DNA of 54,221 bases from CAZMGT01 sp964565895 (GTDB lineage Bacteria; Armatimonadota; Zipacnadia; UBA1398; CAZMGT01): the NCBI GenBank assembly GCA_964565895.1, contig CAZMGT010000022.1, forward strand, positions 1 to 54,221, given 5' to 3'. How positions within the stretch are numbered: the first letter of the stretch is position 1; every line of letters begins with the position of its first letter. Below the pieces are notes generated by a model, which was not told where the DNA came from, did not search any database, and worked only from the letters and a program-made list of their open reading frames with translations. Below are positions 17,024 through 26,600 of this stretch, in pieces. The position numbers were made by a program, and so were the translations under genes.

Positions 17024-17878
17024 GTGAGCGAAGCGGACAGCGATTCCCGGAGCGCACAGGACCAGGTGGCCCGGCTCGTGCAAATTATGGCGCGGCTGCG
17101 CGACCCGGAGAGGGGCTGCCCCTGGGACCTGCAGCAGGACCACCGCAGCCTGTGCAAGTTCCTCCTCGAAGAGTGCTATGAGGTTATCGAGGCCGCAGAG
17201 CAGGCCGACGACGACCTGCTCGAGGAGGAGCTGGGCGACCTGCTCTTGCAAATCGTTTTTCACTGCCAAATTGCCAAAGAGCGCGGGCGGTTTGACCTGC
17301 ACTCCGTCGCCCGGCGCATTTGCGACAAGCTAGAGCGGCGGCATCCGCACGTGTTCGGCGACGTTGTCGTTGCCGACGCCGCGGAGGTCGTGCGCAACTG
17401 GGAGGAGATTAAGCGCGAGGAGCGCGGGGGCGCGGAGGGCGAGCGATCGCTGCTCGACGGCGTGCCCAAGGCGCTGCCCGCGTTGCGCCGCGCGGAGGAA
17501 GTGCAGAAGCGGGCGAGCACCGTGGGGTTTGACTGGCGCGACGTCGCCGGGCCGCTGGCCAAGGCGCGCGAGGAGCTGGCGGAGCTTGAGCAAGCGATTG
17601 CCGCCGGCGACAAGCAGCGCGCGGGGGAGGAGCTGGGCGACGCGCTGTTTGCCCTGGTTAACGTGGGGCGGTTTGTCGGGGTGAGCGCGGAGCAGGCATT
17701 GCGCGAGGCGGTAAGAAGATTTATTTTTCGATTTGCGCATATCGAGCAGGAGGCCCGGCGGCGGGGTCTGGATCTGCGCGAGATGACCCTGGAGCAGATG
17801 GACCTCCTGTGGGAAGAGGCGAAGGGCTCCGGGGACAAGCCGTGCGGCTGGACAAGTTCCTCAAAGTCGCGGGAATAA
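17024..17878 (+). CDS. mazG: Nucleoside triphosphate pyrophosphohydrolase MazG
   Basis: 284 aa, GTG start at 17024 with GCGAGGAG over the end of the previous gene. It is a full-length two-domain MazG: domain 1 has CPWDLQQDHRSLCKFLLEEC and the metal-binding LLEECYEVIEA plus EEELGDLLLQIVFH; domain 2 has AREELAELEQAI and EELGDALFALVNV. VGFDWRD between them is the usual linker. The enzyme hydrolyses NTPs to NMP and pyrophosphate, and in E. coli also affects ppGpp level and stress survival. The rqcP gene starts inside its last codons (37-bp overlap). Confidence 0.95.
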   Translation: MSEADSDSRSAQDQVARLVQIMARLRDPERGCPWDLQQDHRSLCKFLLEECYEVIEAAEQADDDLLEEELGDLLLQIVFHCQIAKERGRFDLHSVARRICDKLERRHPHVFGDVVVADAAEVVRNWEEIKREERGGAEGERSLLDGVPKALPALRRAEEVQKRASTVGFDWRDVAGPLAKAREELAELEQAIAAGDKQRAGEELGDALFALVNVGRFVGVSAEQALREAVRRFIFRFAHIEQEARRRGLDLREMTLEQMDLLWEEAKGSGDKPCGWTSSSKSRE

Positions 17879-18108
17879 TCCGTCGGCGCACCGTAGCGAA
17901 AGACATCGCCGAGGCCGGCCGGATAACGGTGGACGGTCGGCCGGCGAAGGGTTCGACGACAGTGCGCCCGGGGCAGAGGATTACCCTGGACCTGGGGCGC
18001 AAGACGGTAACCTATGAGGTGCTGAGCGTGCCCGAGGGGCCGGTGCCCCGGGAGATGGCGCGGGAGCTCACCCGCCTGGTGGCGGAGAGGATAAACGATC
18101 TCTGGTAG
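17842..18108 (+). CDS. rqcP: S4-domain RNA-binding protein, RqcP/Hsp15-like
   Basis: 88 aa from GTG 17842, whose product MRLDKFLKVAGIIRRRTVAK aligns closely with the start of Bacillus RqcP (YabO), about 86 aa. The S4 fold continues through AGRITVDGRPAKGSTTVRPG and QRITLDLGRKTVTYEVLSV; the basic face and the VDG turn are the RNA-contacting parts. RqcP keeps the nascent-chain tRNA in the P site during C-terminal alanine tailing by RqcH on stalled 50S subunits. In Gram-negative bacteria the related Hsp15 has a similar recycling role. The start overlaps the end of mazG. The link to RqcH is known only from the family. Confidence 0.85.
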   Translation: MRLDKFLKVAGIIRRRTVAKDIAEAGRITVDGRPAKGSTTVRPGQRITLDLGRKTVTYEVLSVPEGPVPREMARELTRLVAERINDLW

Positions 18109-18147
18109 GCGCGGGGCGCCTGCCTGGGAAGAGGGAGAACGTTGGCC

Positions 18148-20832
18148 ATGGCGAGCAAACGCGTGTGGATGTTCGACGAAGGGAACAAGGAGATGCGCGA
18201 CCTTCTCGGGGGCAAGGGGGCGAACCTGGCCGAGATGACCAACTACGGCCTCCCCGTGCCCTATGGGTTCACGATTACCACCGAGGTGTGCAACGAGTTT
18301 TTGGCGCGCGGCGAGAAATTCCCAGAAGGGCTGGAGGAAGAGGTAGAGCAAGCCCTGCGCAAAGTAGAGGAGCGCACGGGGAAGAAGTTCGGCGACCCGC
18401 AAAACCCGTTGCTCGTCTCCGTGCGCAGCGGGGCGAAGATCTCCATGCCCGGGATGATGGATACGGTGCTTAACCTGGGGCTGAACGACGAGACGGTGGA
18501 GGGGCTGGCGCGGCTGACGAACAACGAGCGGTTCGCCTACGACGCCTATCGGCGGTTCATTATGATGTTCAGCGACATCGTGCGCGGGGTGGAGCGCGAG
18601 CTATTTGAGGAGAAGCTGGACGAGAAGAAGGCGCAGCTTGGCGTGCAGAGCGACACGGAGGTTCCCGCGGAGGCGCTGAAGGAGCTCGTCGAGGAGTATA
18701 AGGCCATTTTTCGGGAGAAGCTGGGGGAGGAGTTTCCCCAGGACCCGAAGCTGCAACTGCGCCAGGCGATCGAAGCGGTGTTCCGCTCGTGGAACGGCAA
18801 GCGCGCGGTGGACTATCGCAACTTCCATAAGATCCCGCACGACCTGGGCACGGCGGTTAACGTGCAGGAGATGGTGTTTGGGAACATGGGCGAGGATTCG
18901 GGGACGGGCGTGGCGTTTACGCGCGACGTGGCCACGGGGGAGAAGGTGATCTACGGGGAGTATTTGCCCAACGCGCAGGGCGAGGACGTAGTCGCCGGGG
19001 TGCGCACGCCGATGAAGATCGCGGAGCTGGCGGAGCGCAGCCCGGAGATCTACAAGCAGTTCGAAGAGATCTGCGCGCTGCTGGAGAAGAGCTATCGGGA
19101 CGTGATGGACATTGAGTTCACGGTGGAGCGGGGGAAGCTCTATATCCTGCAGTGCCGCGTGGGCAAGCGCACGGGCCCGGCGGCGGTGAAGATCGCCGTG
19201 GACATGGTTAACGAGGGGCTGATCGACAAGAAGGAGGCCCTGCGCCGGGTGGAGCCCAACGCGGTGACCCAGCTTTTGCTCCCGCGGTTTAGCGAGGAGG
19301 ACAAGCGCAAGGCGATACAAGAGGGGCGGCTTTTGGCCACGGGGCTGAACGCCTCGCCGGGAGCGGCGGCGGGGAAGGCCGTGTTCGACGCCGACCGCGC
19401 CGAGGAGCTGGGGAGCGCCGGCGAGGACGTCATCCTCGTCCGCCCGGAGACCAGCCCCGACGACGTGCACGGGATGCTCGTTTCGCGGGGCATTTTGACG
19501 GCGCGCGGCGGGGCGACCTCGCACGCGGCGGTGGTTGCCCGCGGCCTGGGGCTGCCCTGTGTCGCGGGGGCGCAGGCCCTGCGCGTGGATGTGGACGCGG
19601 CGAAGCTCTCCGTTGACGGCAAGGTCGTCAACGAGGGCGACTATATCTCGATCGACGGGACGACGGGCGAGGTGTTCCTCGGGCGCATCGAGACGATCGA
19701 GCCCAAGTTCGAGGAGGAGAAGGAGCTGCAGACGCTTCTCTCCTGGGCCGACGAGGTGCGCCGCCTGGAGGTCTGGGCGAACGCCGACTATCCGCGCGAC
19801 GCCAAGCGCGCGCGGGAGTTTGGCGCGCAGGGGATCGGCCTGTGCCGCACGGAGCATATGTTTATGGAGGAGGAGCGCCTGCCCATTGTTCAGCAGATGA
19901 TCCTCGCCAAGGACCAGGAGGAGCGCAAGCAGGCGCTGGACAAACTCCTGCCGTTCCAGCAGAGCGACTTCGAGGGCCTGTTTGAGGTAATGGACGGGCT
20001 GCCCGTGGTCATCCGGCTGATCGACCCGCCGCTGCACGAGTTTCTCCCCAACTACGAGGAGCTGCTCGCGGAGGTCATTGAGCTGCGCATTAAGCAGCCC
20101 GACTCGCCGGAGCTCGCCGAGAAGGAGAAGCTGCTCGCCGAGGTAGACGCGATGCGCGAGCTAAACCCCATGCTCGGGCTGCGCGGCTGTCGCCTGGGGC
20201 TGCTCGTCCCGGAGATTATCGAGATGCAGACGCGGGCGATCTTAAGCGCCGCCCTGGCGTGCAAGAAGCGGGGGATCGACGTGCACCCGAAGATCATGAT
20301 CCCCCTGGTGAGCCACGTGAACGAGCTGAAGGCCACGCGGGAGAAGCTCGAGGAGGTGGCCAAGGACGTCCTCGGCGAGGAGGAGCTGGACTATAAGTTC
20401 GGGACGATGATCGAGATCCCCCGTGCCGCGCTGACCGCGGACGAGATCGCCGAGGTCGCGGACTTCTTCTCGTTCGGGACGAACGACCTGACGCAGACGT
20501 GCTTTGGCATTAGCCGCGACGACGCGGAGGGGAAGTTTTTGCTGAAGTACGTCGAGGACCATATTTTGCCCGACAACCCGTTCCAGGTGCTCGACCGCGC
20601 GGGAGTGGGCAAGCTGGTGGCCACGGCGTGCGAGCTGGGGCGCAAGACGCGGCCGGACCTGGAGCTGGGCATTTGCGGGGAGCACGGGGGCGAGCCGTCG
20701 TCCATTGAGTTCTGCCACCAGGTGGGGCTGGACTACGTGAGCTGCTCGCCGTTCCGCGTGCCCGTGGCGCGGCTGGCCGCGGCGCAGGCGGTGCTGAAAG
20801 AGGAAGAGCAGGCGAGCGAGGGGAGCAAGTAG
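18148..20832 (+). CDS. ppdK: Pyruvate, phosphate dikinase
   Basis: 894 aa, full-length. I chose ATG 18148 (MASKRVWMFDEGN); TTG 18142 is possible, and GAGGGAG (18131-18137) serves both. The N-terminal ATP-grasp domain opens KEMRDLLGGKGANLAEM, with VRSGAKISMPGMMDT following. The central phosphohistidine domain has ARGGATSHAAVVARG, the catalytic His being near residue 458. The C-terminal PEP/pyruvate TIM-barrel contains GLCRTEHMF, NPMLGLRGCRLG, FSFGTNDLTQ and ICGEHGGEPSS with the catalytic Cys. The enzyme interconverts pyruvate + ATP + Pi and PEP + AMP + PPi. Placed directly before enolase, it suggests a PPi-linked lower glycolysis or gluconeogenesis step. A strong terminator follows. Confidence 0.97.
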   Translation: MASKRVWMFDEGNKEMRDLLGGKGANLAEMTNYGLPVPYGFTITTEVCNEFLARGEKFPEGLEEEVEQALRKVEERTGKKFGDPQNPLLVSVRSGAKISMPGMMDTVLNLGLNDETVEGLARLTNNERFAYDAYRRFIMMFSDIVRGVERELFEEKLDEKKAQLGVQSDTEVPAEALKELVEEYKAIFREKLGEEFPQDPKLQLRQAIEAVFRSWNGKRAVDYRNFHKIPHDLGTAVNVQEMVFGNMGEDSGTGVAFTRDVATGEKVIYGEYLPNAQGEDVVAGVRTPMKIAELAERSPEIYKQFEEICALLEKSYRDVMDIEFTVERGKLYILQCRVGKRTGPAAVKIAVDMVNEGLIDKKEALRRVEPNAVTQLLLPRFSEEDKRKAIQEGRLLATGLNASPGAAAGKAVFDADRAEELGSAGEDVILVRPETSPDDVHGMLVSRGILTARGGATSHAAVVARGLGLPCVAGAQALRVDVDAAKLSVDGKVVNEGDYISIDGTTGEVFLGRIETIEPKFEEEKELQTLLSWADEVRRLEVWANADYPRDAKRAREFGAQGIGLCRTEHMFMEEERLPIVQQMILAKDQEERKQALDKLLPFQQSDFEGLFEVMDGLPVVIRLIDPPLHEFLPNYEELLAEVIELRIKQPDSPELAEKEKLLAEVDAMRELNPMLGLRGCRLGLLVPEIIEMQTRAILSAALACKKRGIDVHPKIMIPLVSHVNELKATREKLEEVAKDVLGEEELDYKFGTMIEIPRAALTADEIAEVADFFSFGTNDLTQTCFGISRDDAEGKFLLKYVEDHILPDNPFQVLDRAGVGKLVATACELGRKTRPDLELGICGEHGGEPSSIEFCHQVGLDYVSCSPFRVPVARLAAAQAVLKEEEQASEGSK

Positions 20833-20838
20833 CGGGCG

Positions 20839-20868
20839 CGGGCCGGCGCGCGCCGGCCCGTTTTTTTT
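20839..20868 (+). terminator. Rho-independent terminator after ppdK
   Basis: A perfect 22-nt GC-only palindrome (20839-20860, arms beginning CGGGCCGG) is followed by eight T (20861-20868). It separates ppdK from eno, although eno starts only 16 bp later. Confidence 0.9.
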
Positions 20869-20883
20869 CTGGCGAAGGGAGCG

Positions 20884-22182
20884 ATGAACGCGATGACCGG
20901 CATCGTGGATGTCATCGGCCGGCAGATACTGGACTCGCGCGGGAACCCCACGGTGGAGGTTGAGGTGCACCTGGAGAGCGGGGACTACGGCGTGGCCGCG
21001 GTGCCCTCTGGGGCGTCCACGGGGGCGCACGAGGCGGTGGAGCTGCGCGATGGCGACCCGGAGGTTTACGGGGGCAAGGGCGTGCTCCGCGCGGTGGACA
21101 ACGTGAACACGATTATCGGGCCGCAGATCGAGGGGATGAATGTGCTCGATCAGGTGGCCCTTGACGAGATGTTGCTGGAGCTGGACGGGACGCCGAACAA
21201 GTCGAAGCTGGGGGCGAACGCCATTTTGGGCGTGTCGCTGGCTTGCGCGAAGGCGGCCGCGGCACTGCTCGACATTCCGCTGTATCGCTACATCGGCGGG
21301 GTGGCCGCGCGCACGCTGCCCGTGCCCATGATGAACATCTTAAACGGAGGCAAGCACGCGGACTGGAGCGTGGACCTGCAGGAGTTCATGGTCATGCCCA
21401 TCGGCGCGGAGAGCTTCTCCGAGGGCCTGCGCATGGGGACCGAGGTGTTCCACGCGCTGAAGAAGGTACTCTCCGAGCGCGGGCTGAATACGCACGTGGG
21501 CGACGAGGGGGGCTATGCCCCGGCCCTGGGGAGCAACGAGGAAGCGCTGAAAGTGATCCTCGAGGCGATCGAGAAGGCGAACTATACCCCGGGGGAGGAC
21601 GTTGCACTGGCGATGGACCCCGCGGCCACCGAGCTGTGGCAGGACGGGAAGTATGTCTTCCGCAGCGAGGGGTGCGAGCGGACGAGCGAGGAGATGGTGG
21701 ACTACTTCGCCGAGCTGTGCGACAAGTATCCCATCGTCTCGCTGGAGGACCCCCTGGCCGAGGACGACTGGGAGGGGTGGCAAAAGCTTACCGCGCGGCT
21801 TGGCGAGCGCATTCAGATCGTCGGCGACGACCTATATGTCACGAACACGGAGCGGCTCAAAAAGGGCATTGAGTGCCAGGCGACGAACTCCATTTTGATC
21901 AAGGTCAACCAAATTGGGACGCTGACGGAGACCCTCGCGGCGATCGAGATGGCCAAGCGGGCGGGGTTTACCACGGTTATCTCGCACCGCTCGGGGGAGA
22001 CGGAGGACACGACGATCGCCGACTTAGCGGTGGCCACAAACGCGGGGCAGATTAAGACGGGTGCTCCGTCGCGCACGGACCGCGTGTGCAAGTATAACCG
22101 GCTGCTGCGCATCGAGGAGGAGCTGCAGGAGTCGGCGCTCTACCTCGGGCGCGAGGCGTTTTACAACGTGCAGCGGGGGTAG
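20884..22182 (+). CDS. eno: Enolase
   Basis: 432 aa, the normal length. The start is ATG 20884 or 20893; GAAGGGAG is the ribosome site. Recognisable motifs: IGRQILDSRGNPTVEVEV at the N-terminus, PSGASTGAHEAVELRDGD (the mobile active-site loop), GDEGGYAP with the acid/base Glu, SLEDPLAEDDWEGW with metal-ligand Glu/Asp, ILIKVNQIGTLTETL with the catalytic Lys, and SHRSGETEDTTIADLAV. It dehydrates 2-phosphoglycerate to PEP. It is preceded by the ppdK terminator, so it needs its own promoter, but only 15 bp separates the T-run from the ATG; partial readthrough from ppdK is likely. Confidence 0.98.
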   Translation: MNAMTGIVDVIGRQILDSRGNPTVEVEVHLESGDYGVAAVPSGASTGAHEAVELRDGDPEVYGGKGVLRAVDNVNTIIGPQIEGMNVLDQVALDEMLLELDGTPNKSKLGANAILGVSLACAKAAAALLDIPLYRYIGGVAARTLPVPMMNILNGGKHADWSVDLQEFMVMPIGAESFSEGLRMGTEVFHALKKVLSERGLNTHVGDEGGYAPALGSNEEALKVILEAIEKANYTPGEDVALAMDPAATELWQDGKYVFRSEGCERTSEEMVDYFAELCDKYPIVSLEDPLAEDDWEGWQKLTARLGERIQIVGDDLYVTNTERLKKGIECQATNSILIKVNQIGTLTETLAAIEMAKRAGFTTVISHRSGETEDTTIADLAVATNAGQIKTGAPSRTDRVCKYNRLLRIEEELQESALYLGREAFYNVQRG

Positions 22183-22237
22183 CCGAGGCGCGCGGATGAG
22201 GTCGCGGCTCCCCCGCGGGCGCGGGAGGTGCGGCCCC

Positions 22238-22699
22238 ATGCCGCGCACGGCGGGAAGGCTGAACGTAGCGTCGCGCGAGCCGCAATATGCGGGGGCGGTG
22301 ATCCTCGCCGGCCTGCTTGTGGTTCTCGCGGCGCTTTTGTTCGTTAAGGTCTACGAGCCATATCGGCGGGGCCGCGAGGCCCTGCGCGAGGTGCGGGAGA
22401 TCGAGGCCAAGCTGGCCGAGGTGGCGCGCGAGAACCAGCGCCTGGCGGAGCAGGCGGCGCTGCTCGACACTGAGCGCGGGCTGGAGCTCGCCGCGCGGCG
22501 CGAGCACTATATCCGCCGGGGAGAAATTCCCATTCGCCCCGTCCCCCCCGTAGGCGCCGAGGAGGAGCAGGAGGAGGGGGCCGCCCCGCCCGGGGCCCAG
22601 TCTATGGCGGAGTGCGTGGCGCAACAGTCGGCGGCAGCGGTGCACTGGCTATATCGGCGGCTGTGCCGGCGTGGCGCGGAGGAGCAGGGCGAGCAGTAG
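22238..22699 (+). CDS. ftsB: Septum formation initiator, FtsB/DivIC family
   Basis: 153 aa from ATG 22238, with GGGAGGTG a few bases upstream. A short basic cytoplasmic tail (MPRTAGRLNVASREPQYAG) is followed by one membrane helix (AVILAGLLVVLAALLFVKVY) and a coiled coil of about 45 residues (LREVREIEAKLAEVARENQR). The phrase REHYIRRGEIPIRPV corresponds to the family's closing Y-x-x-x-G-E motif. The C-terminal 50 residues are an Ala/Glu-rich extension not found in E. coli FtsB (103 aa). FtsB/DivIC bridges FtsL and FtsQ/DivIB at the divisome. The eno-ftsB order is also seen in gammaproteobacteria. Confidence 0.85.
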   Translation: MPRTAGRLNVASREPQYAGAVILAGLLVVLAALLFVKVYEPYRRGREALREVREIEAKLAEVARENQRLAEQAALLDTERGLELAARREHYIRRGEIPIRPVPPVGAEEEQEEGAAPPGAQSMAECVAQQSAAAVHWLYRRLCRRGAEEQGEQ

Positions 22700-22762
22700 G
22701 GCTGGCGCGCGGCGAGGATAATCCCCCAGCGAAACGAAGTTTTCCCCAACGGGAGAGAAGCG

Positions 22763-22969
22763 ATGCGTGGGCCGTTGCGTCTGTTCGTCGGCGACCGGGC
22801 GATTTTGAAAAAGCCCCACGCCTGCGGGGCAAATGAGTGGCGGATTTTGCGCGTGGGGTGCGATATTAAGGCGGAATGCGTGGGCTGCGGGCGGCGCATT
22901 ATGCTTGCCCGAAGGGAGTTTGAGCGGCGGGTAAAGCGGCTTATTGGGCGGGAGGAGAGCGAGGGATGA
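22763..22969 (+). CDS. DUF951 family protein
   Basis: 68 aa. The sequence fits DUF951 throughout: a short beta lead, ILKKPHACGANEWRILRVG, DIKAECVGCGRRIMLARREF and a basic helix at the end. The three cysteines (CG and CVGC) with the His suggest a small metal site. The family occurs in Firmicutes and relatives, often near the ParB/GTPase YchF region, and has no established function; nucleic-acid binding is often suspected from the basic SH3-like fold. The stop overlaps the next start as ATGA (22966-22969), so the two proteins are translationally coupled. Confidence 0.9.
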   Translation: MRGPLRLFVGDRAILKKPHACGANEWRILRVGCDIKAECVGCGRRIMLARREFERRVKRLIGREESEG

Positions 22970-23589
22970 TTTGCCCGCGCTGCCGCAGCGAGGTGCCCGA
23001 TAGCGCGCCGCTTTGCCCGCGCTGCCGGCTGCCGTTTGTCATCCCCGCGGGGCCGGCGCTCCCTGTGGCGCGCGAGCGCACGTGGCGCGAGGCGCTGGAG
23101 CAGTGGCTGAGCTTCGGCGACGTCCCCTGGAAAAATTTTCTCCTCGGCGGGGCGATTGTCGCGCTGTTTGTGTTGTGGGCGATCGCGGACATCGTGCACT
23201 ACCAAGCGCGGGAGCCCAAGCGCGTGCACATTGCCTACATGCTCTCCGACGCAGAGAAGCTTGTCGTGGCGTTTTCCGTGCTCGATGAGGAGGAGAAGTC
23301 GCTCGCCGCGGTGGGCGAGGTGACGGTAGATGTGCTCAAGCGCGTGCCGCGCGGGTGGCGCGGGGTGTCGCGCTTTGTGCGGCGCATTGGGCGCGCGGAC
23401 TACGGGTGGGCTACGGTTGCCGGGAAAGTGGATTTGGTGTGCGAGGTAACGATTTTCTACCGCAAGAGCGCGCGGCTGCGCAGGGAAGCGCGGCGGGGGA
23501 TGGAGGCGCGGGTGCGGGTGACGTTTCGCCCGCGGGGGAAGGGGCGGCTGCCCGCGCAGTCCATGCGCGTTTGGCTTTCCGCGGCATAG
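22966..23589 (+). CDS. Zinc-ribbon single-pass membrane protein of unknown function
   Basis: 207 aa. The N-terminus is a rubredoxin-like zinc ribbon with two CPRC knuckles (MICPRC and LCPRC, spaced about 12 residues), followed by an amphipathic stretch and one membrane helix (NFLLGGAIVALFVLWAIADI, about residues 59-78). The C-terminal 125 residues are a beta-rich domain (LVVAFSVLDEEEKSLAAVGE, KVDLVCEVTIFYRKSARLRR, ARVRVTFRPRGKG), probably an FxLD-type or C2-like sandwich outside the membrane. The start overlaps the DUF951 stop. No function is claimed; the layout suggests a sensor or envelope protein. Confidence 0.75.
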   Translation: MICPRCRSEVPDSAPLCPRCRLPFVIPAGPALPVARERTWREALEQWLSFGDVPWKNFLLGGAIVALFVLWAIADIVHYQAREPKRVHIAYMLSDAEKLVVAFSVLDEEEKSLAAVGEVTVDVLKRVPRGWRGVSRFVRRIGRADYGWATVAGKVDLVCEVTIFYRKSARLRREARRGMEARVRVTFRPRGKGRLPAQSMRVWLSAA

Positions 23590-23643
23590 GATAAAAGGGC
23601 GAAAAGCGGTGCGCGGAGAGCAACCCCCGGGGAGCGACAGGAT

Positions 23644-26600
23644 ATGGGGAACATCCCAATGGCGCGTGTGGCGGTGGTCGCATTGGCGCTGGCGCTCGCT
23701 GGGCCGGCGAGCGGCGAGATGCTTATGTCGAGCAGCTTCGAGGAGCCCGACCCGGACTTTCCCCAGTTTCCCGCAGGCTGGCTTGAGCTAAGCATTTGGC
23801 ACGACACGAGCGGCGTGTGCGCCTGGATTAAGGGCGAGGGGCACCGCGGGGAGCGGTGCGTGCGCATTGTCGACGTGAAAACGCGCCGCGGGTTTCAGTA
23901 TACGCGGCAGCCGACCTCGCCCCAGGACGCGCTGAAGCTTACGGGATGGATTCGCGCGGAGGGAGTGGAGGAGGGGGCGTACCTCGCGTTGCGCTGGTTC
24001 GACAAGCGCATGCGCCCGCTGGCGCTAACGCTCTCGCAGCCCATGCGCGATACAGAGGGGCGCTGGCGGAGGTGCGTGCTCGAGGCCGTAGCGCCGGCAG
24101 GGGCGGCGTATGTCTCGCCCGTGGTGCTCGTCGCCGGTGGGGGCGCGGCGTGGTTCGACGACGTGCGGCTTTACCGCAGGGAAGGGGCCCGCGCGCGCTG
24201 GCTGCGGGCGGAGGTGCCGGCGGTGGTGAGGCAGGGGACGCCCCTGCGCCTGAGCATCACCCTGGAGCCGAAGGAAGCGCTCGCTGACGCGGCGGAGCTG
24301 ATCGTTCAGCTTGTGCACCTAACGACGGACAAGGAGATGGCGCAGAAGAGAGTTGCGCTGCCCGAGGCGCGGCGGTGGAAGCCCGGGGAGGAGCTGCGCC
24401 TGGGCCCGTTTGAGGTCGAGCTGCCGGAGTACGCCCCGCTGGGGCGCTATCGGGTGGTTGTTAGTTTTTCAAACATCGCGCTCGAAGGGGCGCAGGCGCT
24501 GTACTTTCGCCTTGCCCCGCGAGAAAGCGAGGGCTTTTCGCCGACGTGGCTGCGCCTGACCGTGGAGCCCGTCGCGCGGGAGGTGCGCGCGGGGCAGGAG
24601 CTGCCCGTCGCCCTGCGCGCGGCACCGGTTAACGAGGCGCCGGAGGGGGCGGTTTTCGGCTATGTATCGCTCTTTTCGGACGACGGCCGCCTCTATGCCG
24701 AAACATGGGCCAAGCTTGAGGGCAAGGAAAAGGGCGAGCTTTTAGGCGAGGCGTTTTTGCCCATTCCCGAGGGGATCGCGCCGGGGGAGTATATCGTCCG
24801 CGGCGAGCTTTGCGGGAGGGCGCGCACGGTGGGCGAGCCGCGGGCGGAGATCGCTGTCCGCGGGGCGCGGGCGAAGCGGCCGCTGAGGTCGCTCGCCCAC
24901 GGGACGTTCGTTGACGAGCGGGGCGTGCGCCACCGCTGGGTGGTAGAGCGCGACGGGACGCTGATTTGGGACGGCGAGCCGTGGCTGCCCGTGGGCGGGG
25001 TTGTGGCCACGCAGTTTCTCGCGTCTTATCCTCCGGATGGGGGGAAGCCGGACAAGGAGGCCGAGCGCAGCTTTCGCGAGGCAATGCGCCGCGTTGCCGC
25101 GGCGGGCGTGCGCGATGTGCTGCTTACGCCGGCGCCCCTGCTCGGCTTGGACGAGCGCCCGGCGGAGGCCACGCAGCGGATCGTTGACCGTTTCGAGGAG
25201 CTCGGGCTGCGCTATGGGATACAGCTCGGGGGCGCGGTGGACGAGGGCTATGCGGCGTATTTGGTGACCGACGAGTTTGCCCAGCGGCATGTTCCGGCGG
25301 GGCAGGAGCGCGTGGTGAACATTCCCTATCCCACGCCACCGGAGGCCGTGGCCCTGGTTGTGGCGATGAACGAGGGGACGGGGAAGTTTTTGGCGCCGAT
25401 GGTCGTGCCCATTGTCAAGGCGCGGCCGGGGCAGCGGGTGGGCGTGGTGAGCTTTACCATAGGGCGCGAGGCGACGGGGGAGACGTATTCGGTGTTTGTG
25501 GTGCCCGAGGTATGGGTGGCGCGGGGGCGCGGAGTGGGGGACATTTGGACGAATTTTGCGCGGCGGCGGGCACAGGTAGTGAATTTTCTGCGCAAGCTGC
25601 GCTTGGGGGAAGGGTTTAGGTTTTTCCTGGACCCGCTGTGCGCGGAGCTGCAGCTTCGCCCGGCGCGCGCCCTGCCCACGGCAAAGAGCGACTTTTGCCT
25701 GCAGTTTGCGCAGTGGCTCGCCGAGCGCTATGGCGAGCCGAAGCGGCTTTGCGCGGCGTGGGGCATCGCGGGCGAGCTGCCGAACTTCCAAGTTGCCGCG
25801 CGGCTTGTCCCCGTGCCCACGGGTGGCCGAGGGATCGTTGCCGTGGATCCTGAGGGGCGGTTTAGCTACGTTATCCCGCCGGGCAACACGACGATCGTCG
25901 CGGACATCGAGGCGTTTCGCGAGCAGAGCATCGCCGAGATGCTCGACCGGCTGTGCGAGGATATTCGGCACGAGGTGGCCGATGTGCCCATTGTCATCAC
26001 GCGGCACGGGGAGACGCGGCGGTTTTTCCTTGCGCCAAGCGCCGTGGGCGGGCCGACGGGGATCGGAGCGCAGCCGTTTGGCGGGCCAAACGACCTGGCG
26101 CAAATGGACGGGGTAATGGCCATTGGGGAGAGTCTGCTTTCCGAGCGGACGGTGTGGCCGGTGGTCTGCGGGACGCGGGAATATTTGGTTCCTCCGCCGG
26201 CGCAGATAGGCTACTCGAGCAGAGGGGAACTGATCGGATGTCTGAAGCGGCTTGGGGAGCTCGGTTTTCGGGGGATATTTTGCGTTGCCGCCTCAGCCGA
26301 CGGGGTGGAGGAGCTGGCCTCGTTTGACATGTCGCAGGCGCCGGGGCAGTTGGGCTGGCTCGCCGCCTATGCCACGATGAACCGTGGCAAACGCTGGCGG
26401 GGACGAGCGCGGATTGTGTTTACCTTTCCCGCGGCGCGCCCGGCGTGGGCGCGGGGGCTGGAGATAGGCGGAGCGTTCGGGCTGGACGGAAACTTTGCCT
26501 CGCGCCCGCCGGCGCTGTGCGCCGATGGGTGCTATGCTGTGCCCGCGGCGGCGCTTCCTTTGCGCTGCCCGGAGCTGTTCTTGGCGCACCTGCCCCGCGC

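Noticed and set aside
18107..18121. Terminator after rqcP (AGGCGC-GGG-GCGCCT hairpin)
   Set aside because: No T-run follows, and the ppdK ribosome site is directly after it; not called.
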